The notes under the pieces are model-generated. The model worked only from the letters and a program-made list of their open reading frames with translations, was not told the DNA's origin and ran no database searches. A stretch of 6,884 bases of DNA, from the NCBI GenBank assembly GCA_013813615.1, contig JACCRJ010000193.1, positions 1 through 6,884 on the forward strand. The letters are read 5' to 3'. Both the position numbers and the translations under genes were made by a program. This DNA is from Lautropia sp. (GTDB lineage Bacteria; Pseudomonadota; Gammaproteobacteria; Burkholderiales; Burkholderiaceae_E). Shown here one piece after another: positions 1 to 6,344 of this stretch (position 1 is its first letter; the number at the start of each line of letters is the position of its first letter).

Positions 1-230
1 AGGATCTGCGCGCGCTGCTGCGTTCGCCCGAGACGATCCTCGATGGCTTCAAGGGCGTCCGCCTCGGCTTTCGGCCGTGGGACCAGCAGTTGAGGCAGAC
101 CGTCTTCCTGAGCTACGGCGACGGCATCGCCGGCATCGCCCCCTTCGAAGGATTCCTTCACCAGCGTGACACGCTGGACACACTCGGCTTCGACCATCCG
201 GAGTCGGCCTGCAAGGCGATCGCGCGATGA
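1..230 (+). CDS. C-terminal fragment of ABC transporter substrate-binding protein, PQQ-dependent alcohol dehydrogenase system (partial)
   Basis: The window opens inside a reading frame (first full codon at 3) that runs 75 codons to TGA at 228-230. The visible tail carries GFKGVRLGFRPWDQQLRQ, then FLHQRDTLDTLGFDHPES. From memory, these match the C-terminus of the periplasmic Leu/Ile/Val-fold binding proteins encoded beside quinoprotein alcohol dehydrogenases (the TIGR03863 type). The protein would bind a ligand in the periplasm and deliver it to the membrane transporter; the ligand is not established from sequence. Its stop overlaps the start of the permease gene (ATGA, 227-230), so the two are co-translated. 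The ATP-binding subunit is not between them and should lie upstream. The N-terminal part is outside the window, so signal peptide and length cannot be judged. The assignment rests on the tail motifs plus the neighbouring permease. Confidence 0.72.
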   Translation, partial: DLRALLRSPETILDGFKGVRLGFRPWDQQLRQTVFLSYGDGIAGIAPFEGFLHQRDTLDTLGFDHPESACKAIAR

Positions 231-1084
231 CCGCCGGCGTCGCGTTGCCACCGGTCGTGCGCCGACGCGGTGTGCTCGCGCACATCGTTCCAGCCCTGAC
301 GGCGATCGTCGCGCGGGAAGTCAGCAAGTTCCTGCGTCAGCCGGGTCGGCTGATCTCGTCGGTGGTGCGGCCGGCGCTGTGGCTGATCGTGTTCGCGTCG
401 GGATTCCAGAACGTCTTCGGCGTCTCGATCATCCCGCCGTACGAGACCTACGTGGAATACAAGGTCTACCTGACACCGGGGCTGATCGGCATGGTGCTGC
501 TTTTCAACGGCATGCTTTCGAGCCTCGCGATGGTCTACGACCGCGAAATGGGCATGATGCGGCTGCTGCTCACCGCACCGCTGTCGCGCGGCGTGCTGTT
601 GTTCGGCAAGCTGCTGGCGGGCGCCTTCCTGTCCCTGCTGCAGGCAGTGGTGTTCCTGATCGTCGCGATGCTGATCGGGGTCGACATCACCGTCGTCAAC
701 CTGCTGTTGTCCCTGCCGGTGATCGGCCTCGCTGCCCTGATGCTGGCAGCGCTCGGCTTGCTGCTGTCGGTGCATGTCAAGCAGTTGGAGAATTTCGCCG
801 GCACGATGAACTTCGTGATCTTCCCGATGTTCTTCATCTCCAGCGCGCTCTATCCGCTCTGGAAACTGCAGGAGTCCGGCGCCACCTGGATCTGGCAGAT
901 CGCGCGCTTCAGTCCGTTCACCTATGCCGTCGAGTCGATCCGCTTCGCCCTGGTCGGCCAGTTCAACGGGCCGGCGGTGCTGGTGACAGCGGTGGTAGCC
1001 ATCCTGCTCTTCGTGATCGCGCTCTTCGGCTACGACCCGCAGCGCGGGCTGATGAAGCGCGGCGGCCCTCCCGGCGGCGCCTGA
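227..1084 (+). CDS. pedC: ABC-2 type transporter permease, PedC family (PQQ/alcohol oxidation-associated)
   Basis: This is an inner-membrane permease of 285 residues, a full length for ABC-2 permeases. Hydrophobic segments fall at about 42-62, 82-104, 126-150, 158-182, 190-210 and 250-268, giving six membrane spans. A cytoplasmic N-terminus carries the Arg-rich stretch VVRRRG. The ABC-2 signature between the second and third spans is clear: REMGMMRLLLTAPLSR at 106-121, where the ATPase would dock. The family resemblance is to the permease of the quinoprotein-associated transporter (TIGR03861/PedC). In Pseudomonas putida that transporter is needed for efficient lanthanide-dependent growth; related lutF acts in methylotroph lanthanide uptake. 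Start: ATG at 227 overlaps the upstream stop, with a weak AAGG about 10 bases before it, implying translational coupling. An ABC-2 (exporter-like) fold paired with a binding protein is unusual but known for this family. The substrate here is inferred only. Confidence 0.85.
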   Translation: MTAGVALPPVVRRRGVLAHIVPALTAIVAREVSKFLRQPGRLISSVVRPALWLIVFASGFQNVFGVSIIPPYETYVEYKVYLTPGLIGMVLLFNGMLSSLAMVYDREMGMMRLLLTAPLSRGVLLFGKLLAGAFLSLLQAVVFLIVAMLIGVDITVVNLLLSLPVIGLAALMLAALGLLLSVHVKQLENFAGTMNFVIFPMFFISSALYPLWKLQESGATWIWQIARFSPFTYAVESIRFALVGQFNGPAVLVTAVVAILLFVIALFGYDPQRGLMKRGGPPGGA

Positions 1085-1094
1085 CGCCATCATC

Positions 1095-2507
1095 GTGGGT
1101 CCCCGGTCCACGCGCCCTCAACTGCCGGAACTGGCCGCGATCCTCTTCCGTCGCACGCTGGTCGCGTCGGCCGCGGTAGCGCTGATCGTCACCCTTGGCC
1201 TCGGGACGCTGACCATCGTCAACGTACGGCAGGAAGTGCGCGCGGCGCAGGAACTGGTGGAGCAGGCGGTGCACGCGTCGCGCCAGACGGCTGCACGGCC
1301 CGGGCCGGCGTCGCTCGAGCCGGACCACGCGAGCCTGCGCGGTCTACGACTGCAGCTGATCGATCGCCGCAGCGGCATCGCCTGGCCCCACGGCGAAAGT
1401 GCAACGACCCCACACGCCGGCTGGGAGGAAGCGGGGAGCAGCCGCAGCCTGCTCGAGCACCTGGCCGAGCGCTGGTTCGGTGTCAGCGACCACTTTTCCA
1501 TTCCGCTGACAGACGATGCACAGGGACCGGCGCTGCTGGTGCAGGGGCATGCGATCGGAGAACTGCAGGAGCAGCTGATCGACATGTCGATCGTGCTCGG
1601 CGCATTGGCCCTCGCGGTGGCCGCCCTTGGCCTGGCCCATGGTTGGGTCATGCGCGGCGTCAGGGACCCGCTGACGGATATGACACGCGCTGCAGTCAGC
1701 ATGGCGGAGGGCGAGCTCACGCGCCGCGTTCCGGAGCCGCGCGTGGCCGAGTTCGCGTCGCTTGCCCGCGCCCTGAACCATCTGGCCGCATCGCTCGCGC
1801 AGACGCGCACGATGCAGGCGGAGCTGACCGCGGAACTCGTTGACCTCCGGGAGAACGAGCGGAAGTCGCTGGCGCGTGAACTGCACGACGACCTCGGCCA
1901 GCGGCTGGCAGTGCTCGCCGCCGATACCCATCTGCTGCGGGTCCAGCTGAAGTCCGAGGGCGCGGCCGTGCGTTCCATCGCCGCCGGCATACAGTCGTTG
2001 CAGCACCTGGTGCGGTCGATGCTGGAGCGCCTGCGCCAGGGCCAGCCGATGGTTCTGGCGGACCCCGATGCGGCAGCCATCCTCGATGACTGGCGCCGCC
2101 GCGAGCCCGGCGTGCATTGGACCGTGGAGAACCTCAGCGCCCGCACGCTGAACAGTTTCGACGACCTGCGCCGAGAAGCGCTTGCGCGTGTCCTTCAGGA
2201 GGCGCTCGCCAACGCGTTTCGCCATGCAAGGCCCGTCAACCTGACGGTGCGGCTCGTGCAATCGGCAGATGGCTGCCGGCTCGTCATTCGCAACGACGGT
2301 GTCGAGCACCCCGGGCTCTGCCCGCGCGGCGGCGACGGGCACGGCATCCTCGGTATGTCCGAACGAGCGCACGGCGTCGGCGGCGAGTTGCGGGCGGGCC
2401 CCTCAGCTGTCCCGGGACAGTGGGAGGTGGTGCTGACCTTGCCGACTCCAGGTGCGCCGGCACCGCCAGGGGTGCAGGACGCGATGCCGGCGGTGCAGAC
2501 CGAATGA
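1095..2507 (+). CDS. Membrane sensor histidine kinase, HAMP + HisKA_3/HATPase_c (NarX/MoxY-like)
   Basis: This 470-residue kinase begins with a transmembrane segment at about 22-43. An extracytoplasmic domain of about 120 residues (44-163) follows, which I do not recognise, then a second membrane segment at 164-185. A HAMP linker spans about 186-236. The dimerisation/phosphoacceptor helix holds ARELHDDLGQ with His264 (codon 1884-1886), the HisKA_3 pattern. The ATPase domain shows an N box QEALANAFRHA (Glu369, Asn373), a DG pair at 401-402 and a glycine-rich GDGHGILGM box (413-421). It should autophosphorylate on His264 and pass phosphate to the regulator encoded next. The start is GTG at 1095, 10 bases after the permease stop, with no good Shine-Dalgarno, so coupling to upstream translation is likely. 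The next in-frame ATG falls at residue 164, beyond the first membrane span. MoxY and PedS kinases near quinoprotein genes are the closest functional parallels; the signal is unknown. Confidence 0.9.
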   Translation: MGPRSTRPQLPELAAILFRRTLVASAAVALIVTLGLGTLTIVNVRQEVRAAQELVEQAVHASRQTAARPGPASLEPDHASLRGLRLQLIDRRSGIAWPHGESATTPHAGWEEAGSSRSLLEHLAERWFGVSDHFSIPLTDDAQGPALLVQGHAIGELQEQLIDMSIVLGALALAVAALGLAHGWVMRGVRDPLTDMTRAAVSMAEGELTRRVPEPRVAEFASLARALNHLAASLAQTRTMQAELTAELVDLRENERKSLARELHDDLGQRLAVLAADTHLLRVQLKSEGAAVRSIAAGIQSLQHLVRSMLERLRQGQPMVLADPDAAAILDDWRRREPGVHWTVENLSARTLNSFDDLRREALARVLQEALANAFRHARPVNLTVRLVQSADGCRLVIRNDGVEHPGLCPRGGDGHGILGMSERAHGVGGELRAGPSAVPGQWEVVLTLPTPGAPAPPGVQDAMPAVQTE

Positions 2508-3148
2508 GCGTCGGGCTGCTGCTTCTGGACGATCATGTCGCGGTGCGCGCAGGCTACCGGCGGCTGCTCGAAGCCGACGCGCGCTTTCACGTGACCGGCG
2601 AAGCCGGGACCGCGGATGAGGCCTACGCGATGCTGCAGGCGCTCGAGCAAGAGGAACGCCTGCCCCAGGTCGCCATCGTGGACCTGCGGCTCGGTGGCAG
2701 GACCGGCTTCGACTTCATCGAGCACGCCAGCCGCCGCTTTCCGGCGCTGCGCTTCATCGTCTTCTCCATGCACGATTCGCAGCCTGCCATCGCGCATGCA
2801 CTGCGCGTCGGGGCGCTTGGGTTCGTGTCCAAGTCCAGCGAACCGGGAGAGCTTCTGGCGGCGATCCTGGCGGTATCGTGGGGGCAGCAATATCTGGACC
2901 AGCTTTGCCAACGCGCCATGGCCAGCGGTGACGCAACCGCCGAACGCCTCAAGCTGCTGACACCGCGCGAACTCGAGGTTCTTGCCCAGCTGCTGCGCGG
3001 CCGGCACCTGGACGAGATCGCCGGTGCGCTGTCGCTCAGTCCGAAGACCATCGCAAACCATCTTTCGGCCGCCCGCCAGAAGCTTGCAGTCGACAACGAT
3101 TTCCAGCTGACCCGGCAATTGATCGACTCCGGCTGGCCGGGCGCTTAG
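2504..3148 (+). CDS. NarL/LuxR-family two-component response regulator
   Basis: This 214-residue cytoplasmic transcription regulator has an N-terminal receiver domain (about 3-120). It carries the acidic pair Asp9-Asp10, the phosphoacceptor Asp60 in VDLRLGG, the switch residue Ser88 and Lys110 in FVSKSS. A short linker leads to a LuxR-type helix-turn-helix at about 151-208, visible as LTPRELEVLAQLLRG and LSLSPKTIANHLSAARQKL. All key phosphorylation residues are present, so it should be activated by the kinase encoded directly upstream. The frame is open upstream of the chosen start, but ATG at 2504 overlaps the kinase stop (ATGA) and begins right at the receiver's first strand, so an N-terminal extension is unlikely. 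It resembles MoxX, ExaE and PedR regulators of quinoprotein alcohol oxidation. Likely targets are the local genes, including the receptor 91 bases downstream, but no operator can be proven. Confidence 0.92.
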   Translation: MSVGLLLLDDHVAVRAGYRRLLEADARFHVTGEAGTADEAYAMLQALEQEERLPQVAIVDLRLGGRTGFDFIEHASRRFPALRFIVFSMHDSQPAIAHALRVGALGFVSKSSEPGELLAAILAVSWGQQYLDQLCQRAMASGDATAERLKLLTPRELEVLAQLLRGRHLDEIAGALSLSPKTIANHLSAARQKLAVDNDFQLTRQLIDSGWPGA

Positions 3149-3154
3149 AAACCT

Positions 3155-3191
3155 GCGCATCGGGAAAATCTCCCGGCTGCACGCGATGCGC
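3155..3191. promoter_or_regulatory. Nested inverted repeat between regulator and receptor genes
   Basis: An exact 8-base inverted repeat has arms GCGCATCG (3155-3162) and CGATGCGC (3184-3191). Inside lies a second repeat, CGGGA/TCCCG (3161-3165 and 3171-3175), with a five-base A/T-rich centre AAATC. The two stems share bases 3161-3162, so their full forms compete. A GCCCGGGC palindrome (3190-3197) adjoins. There is no T-run after the stem, so it is a poor Rho-independent terminator. It could be an operator for the two-component regulator, a transcript-end structure for the upstream operon, or a leader structure for the receptor mRNA. No convincing -35/-10 pair was found in the 91-base gap. 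Confidence 0.4.
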
Positions 3192-3227
3192 CCGGGCAGG
3201 CGCGCTGCAAGAATTGCGCGATAGGCG

Positions 3228-3232
3228 AGGAG
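3228..3232 (+). promoter_or_regulatory. Shine-Dalgarno of the TonB-dependent receptor
   Basis: AGGAG sits 7 bases before ATG at 3240, an ideal spacing. It fixes the receptor start and shows this gene is translated independently of the upstream chain. A second AGGAGGAG lies just inside the gene (3243-3250). Confidence 0.75.
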
Positions 3233-3239
3233 ACGGTCG

Positions 3240-5666
3240 ATGAGGAGGAGATGTAAGGGGACAGCCGAGTTTTCTGCAGCGCGGGCAACTGCGTTTTCCG
3301 CAGCGCTTTGCGCCACCGCTGCGCTGGTCTGTTCGACCGCAGGCGCGCAAGGCCAGCAGCCGCAGCTTCAGCCGCCAGGCGAGGGGCAGCCTCTGGACAC
3401 GATCCGGGTGATTGGCACGATGCCGATCCCGGGCATCGACGCCTCCTCGACGGAAGTTCCCTACAACCCTCAGACGATCTCCGGCGACACGCTCGATCGC
3501 GGGCGCAGCCAGGCGCTGCCCGACCAGCTCGACAACGCCATGGTCGGTGTGACGCTGAACACGCCGCAAGGCAACGAGCACCAGGCCACCGTCCTGTTCC
3601 GCGGCTTCGCTGCCAGCCCTCTGCTCGGCATGCCCCAGGGTCTCTCGATCTTCCTCGACGGCATGCGCCTCAACGAACCCTTCGGCGATACCGTCAACTG
3701 GGACCTGATCCCGCGCAACGCGCTCGCCTCGATCCAGCTCTCGCCGGGCTCGAATCCGGTCTACGGGCTGAATACCCTGGGGGGCAGCCTGATCCTCACC
3801 ACCAAGTCGGGCCGGACCCATCCGGGCACCGCGGTCGAAGTCGGCGCCGGTAGCCATGGCCGCTATTCGCTCGGCGTGGAGTACGGCGCGAGCGTCGCCG
3901 CCAACGCGAACCGGCTCGGCAGCGACGCCTTCATCGCCGCGCAGCTGGACCATGACGGCGGCTGGCGCGACTACTCCGAATCCCGCCTGGGTTCAGTCTT
4001 CGCGCGCACCGGGATCCAGTCCGGCACCTGGCGGCAGGACCTGTCGCTGATGACTGCGTCGAACCGGCTGGCCGGCAACGGTCTCACGCCGGTGGAATTC
4101 CTCGACCAGGACCGCAGCAGCATCTACAGCTACGACGACATCACCCGCAATGAAGGCACGGCGCTGAACTGGAACGGCCGGTTCGACCTGGACAACCGCT
4201 CCGCGCTCCGGCTGAACGCCCACCTGCGCACCCTGCGGACGTCGCTGCGCAATGCCGACGTCAATGAAGTCGAGGATCCCCGCTTCGGCGTCGAATCCTT
4301 CGAGGACGCCCCGGACCCCGACGGACAAGGCAGCGCAGTCCAGAACCGCGCGCGACTGGAACAGGACAAGCTCGGCCTGACAGCTGTCTGGAACCGCGAG
4401 TGGAGTGACGAACACGCGAGCAGCGTCGGCGCCATGCTCGACACCAGCCGGTCCAGGTACCGGCGCACCTACGAGCTGGGCAGCTTCACCGAATCCCGGG
4501 GCTTCGGTTCGGCCGGCAACGACCAGACGGAGATCGTCAACATCAAGGGCAGGACCAGCAACTGGAGCCTGTTCGTCGAACAGTCATGGCGGCCGGCGCC
4601 GCAGTGGCGGGTCACCGGCTCGCTGCGCTACAACGTCGCGAAGGTCAAGACCGACGACCGGCTCGACCCGCCGATGATCAACGACGACGGCGAGGAGCTC
4701 TTCCTCAACAACGACTTCCGCTACCGCAAGTTGAACCCGGCGCTGGGCGTCGTCTGGAACCCGGTTCCGACGGTCGGGATCTATGGCGAAGTTTCGCAAG
4801 GCAACCGCACGCCGTCGCCGATCGAACTGGCCTGCGCCGACCCGCAGAACCCCTGCCTCCTGCCCAACTCGATGCAGGCGGACCCCTACCTCAAGCAGGT
4901 CATCACCCGCACCGTCGAACTCGGCGCCCGCGGGCGGCTGAACGAAACGGTGAACTGGCAAGCGGCGGTGTTCAGGGCGGTGAATCACGACGACATCCTG
5001 TTCGTCAGCGCAGGCGCCGGCAGCCTCGCCTACTTCACCAACGTGCCCAGGACGCGCCGGCAGGGCTTCGAACTCGGCGCCGACGGCAAAGCAGGCAGGT
5101 TCGACTGGTCGGCCGGCTACGGCTTCGTCGATGCCACCTTCCAGTCCGACGCGCTGCTGATTTCGGAGGGCAACAGCACGCGCGGCACGGCCCCGCAGGC
5201 AACCGACGATGCAGAGATCCTCGTTCGGCGCGGCGACCGGTTGACGGACATCCCGCGCCACCACGTCAAACTGGGCCTGAACTTCCGGCCGGCGCAGGAC
5301 TGGCGGGTCGGCATGAACATGCTTGCCTTCTCCAGTTCCTTTGTCCGCGGCAACGAGAACAACCTGCACCAGCCGGGCACGGTGACGGATAACTTCGCAG
5401 AGACGCGGGAATTCACCGGAAGCGGCAGGAACAGCGCGTACGCGATCTTCCACGCGCACGCCGGGTGGCAGCTGTCGAAGACCTTCGAGCTCGGCGCCCG
5501 GATCAACAACCTGTTCGACCGCGACTACAACACCGGCGGATTGCTCGGTGAGAACGCCTTCCCCGACGGCAGCTTCCAGACCGACCCTGAGGCGTGGCGC
5601 CGGACGACGTTCTACGCGCCAGGCACCCCGCGCACCGTCTGGCTCAGCCTGCGGGCGCGCTTCTGA
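3240..5666 (+). CDS. TonB-dependent outer-membrane receptor
   Basis: This 808-residue protein has every mark of a TonB-dependent receptor. A signal peptide covers about 1-36, with a basic start, a hydrophobic core and likely cleavage AGA|QG. A TonB box DTIRVIGT follows at 53-60, then a plug domain to about 190 containing VLFRGF, FLDGMRLNEPFGD and YGLNTLGGSLILTTKSG. A 22-strand type barrel fills the rest and ends in the C-terminal aromatic signature LSLRARF, used for outer-membrane insertion. Two cysteines in a probable surface loop (CADPQNPC, 531-539) may form a disulphide, as in many receptors. Acidic segments at about 342-361 and 472-492 could be loops. It imports a scarce ligand, often a metal chelate, using TonB energy. 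Ligand identity cannot be read from sequence; linkage to the PedC-type transporter suggests a lanthanide, metallophore or cofactor-related ligand (inference). Its 3' end overlaps the convergent phosphatase gene by 23 bases. Confidence 0.93.
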   Translation: MRRRCKGTAEFSAARATAFSAALCATAALVCSTAGAQGQQPQLQPPGEGQPLDTIRVIGTMPIPGIDASSTEVPYNPQTISGDTLDRGRSQALPDQLDNAMVGVTLNTPQGNEHQATVLFRGFAASPLLGMPQGLSIFLDGMRLNEPFGDTVNWDLIPRNALASIQLSPGSNPVYGLNTLGGSLILTTKSGRTHPGTAVEVGAGSHGRYSLGVEYGASVAANANRLGSDAFIAAQLDHDGGWRDYSESRLGSVFARTGIQSGTWRQDLSLMTASNRLAGNGLTPVEFLDQDRSSIYSYDDITRNEGTALNWNGRFDLDNRSALRLNAHLRTLRTSLRNADVNEVEDPRFGVESFEDAPDPDGQGSAVQNRARLEQDKLGLTAVWNREWSDEHASSVGAMLDTSRSRYRRTYELGSFTESRGFGSAGNDQTEIVNIKGRTSNWSLFVEQSWRPAPQWRVTGSLRYNVAKVKTDDRLDPPMINDDGEELFLNNDFRYRKLNPALGVVWNPVPTVGIYGEVSQGNRTPSPIELACADPQNPCLLPNSMQADPYLKQVITRTVELGARGRLNETVNWQAAVFRAVNHDDILFVSAGAGSLAYFTNVPRTRRQGFELGADGKAGRFDWSAGYGFVDATFQSDALLISEGNSTRGTAPQATDDAEILVRRGDRLTDIPRHHVKLGLNFRPAQDWRVGMNMLAFSSSFVRGNENNLHQPGTVTDNFAETREFTGSGRNSAYAIFHAHAGWQLSKTFELGARINNLFDRDYNTGGLLGENAFPDGSFQTDPEAWRRTTFYAPGTPRTVWLSLRARF

Positions 5667-6336
5667 GGTCGACGATGCGCCAGCCGCGCGCCAGCGCCTC
5701 GGCACGCAGGACGGCATCCGGGTTGACGGCAACCGGTTCGTCGACCCACTCGAGCAGCGGCGGGTCGTTGCGGGAATCGCTGTAGAAACAGGTGCGGCCG
5801 AAATCGCTCCGGCCGCGGCCGAGGCTGCTCAGCCAGCGCTCGACGTGCTGGATCTTGCAGTCGCCGAAGCAGGGGTCGCCGATTATCTCGCCGGTGAACA
5901 TCGCGTCCGTCACCCCATCCCGCGTGGCGGGTTCCGTAGCCACCAGGTGCCCGACGCCGAAGCGCCGCGCAAAGACCTGGGCCACGAACCGGTTGGTGGC
6001 GGTGACGATGCAGCAAAGGTCGCCGCGGCCGCGGTGATGCTCGACCAACGCGCTGCCGGGCGACAGCTCCGCTGAGCGGGCTGCCACCTCATCGGCAAAA
6101 GCCTGCCGCCATTGCTCGAGTGTCGTGCGCGGATGGGGCGCGAGCAGCCCCGCGGTAAAGCGGTGGTAGGCGTGCGGATCGAATGTGCCGGCCATATAGG
6201 TCCGCGCAAAAATCCGGTTCTGCGAGGCCGCCGCGTCGGCATCTGCCGCGCCCGCGCGGATGAGGAAATCCATCCAGGCGGTGTTGCTGTCGAAGGGAAC
6301 GAGGGTGTGGTCAAGGTCGAAGAGCGCCAGGTCCAT
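5644..6336 (-). CDS. HAD-superfamily hydrolase, subfamily IB (SerB-like phosphatase)
   Basis: This is a 230-residue cytoplasmic HAD phosphatase with all four motifs intact. Motif I is DLDHTLV (nucleophile Asp7, acid/base Asp9), motif II is the Thr112 region IVTATNR, motif III is Lys161 in CKIQHVERWL, and motif IV is YSDSRND (Asp187, Asp191). The helical cap between motifs I and II (about 15-95) and the order of motifs fit subfamily IB, which includes phosphoserine phosphatase. The substrate is probably a small phosphomonoester but cannot be specified. The start at 6336 lies 8 bases after the Fae-homologue stop, preceded by a weak GGCGG, so it is the second gene of a two-gene transcript. Its last codons overlap the receptor gene tail-to-tail (5644-5666). 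I know of no established phosphatase step beside Fae, so the pairing is a clue rather than an assignment. Confidence 0.88.
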   Translation of the reverse strand: MDLALFDLDHTLVPFDSNTAWMDFLIRAGAADADAAASQNRIFARTYMAGTFDPHAYHRFTAGLLAPHPRTTLEQWRQAFADEVAARSAELSPGSALVEHHRGRGDLCCIVTATNRFVAQVFARRFGVGHLVATEPATRDGVTDAMFTGEIIGDPCFGDCKIQHVERWLSSLGRGRSDFGRTCFYSDSRNDPPLLEWVDEPVAVNPDAVLRAEALARGWRIVDLRSAPAG

Positions 6337-6344
6337 GCCGCCGT

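Noticed and set aside
158..1111. Minus-strand open frame (317 codons) opposite the permease
   Set aside because: The His/Gln/Asp/Arg-rich translation is the mirror of hydrophobic codons on the other strand. No motif is visible, and the permease is clear.
2117..2503. N-terminal extension of the response regulator
   Set aside because: The frame is open upstream, but the translation is Arg/Ala-rich filler inside the kinase gene. The receiver domain begins exactly at ATG 2504.
2195..3316. Minus-strand open frame (373 codons) across the kinase end and the regulator
   Set aside because: It spans two clear plus-strand genes and the leader, and shows no recognisable domain or Shine-Dalgarno context.
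3324..3335. Possible lipobox around Cys31 of the receptor
   Set aside because: The residue before the cysteine is Val, not Gly/Ala/Ser, and a normal signal peptidase I site (AGA|QG) follows.
4584..5732. Long minus-strand open frame (382 codons) opposite the receptor
   Set aside because: It lies antisense to a well-supported receptor. It shows low-complexity Arg/Val/Ala/Glu composition and no domain, as expected for high-GC antisense frames.
5794..5816. GCGGCCG...CGGCCGC hairpin as a terminator for the receptor transcript
   Set aside because: It is a 7-base stem inside the phosphatase coding sequence with a 9-base loop and no T-run. Gly-Arg codons in GC-rich DNA explain it.
5548..6075. Plus-strand open frame opposite the phosphatase
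   Set aside because: It overlaps the receptor end and is antisense to four intact HAD motifs, with no supporting feature.
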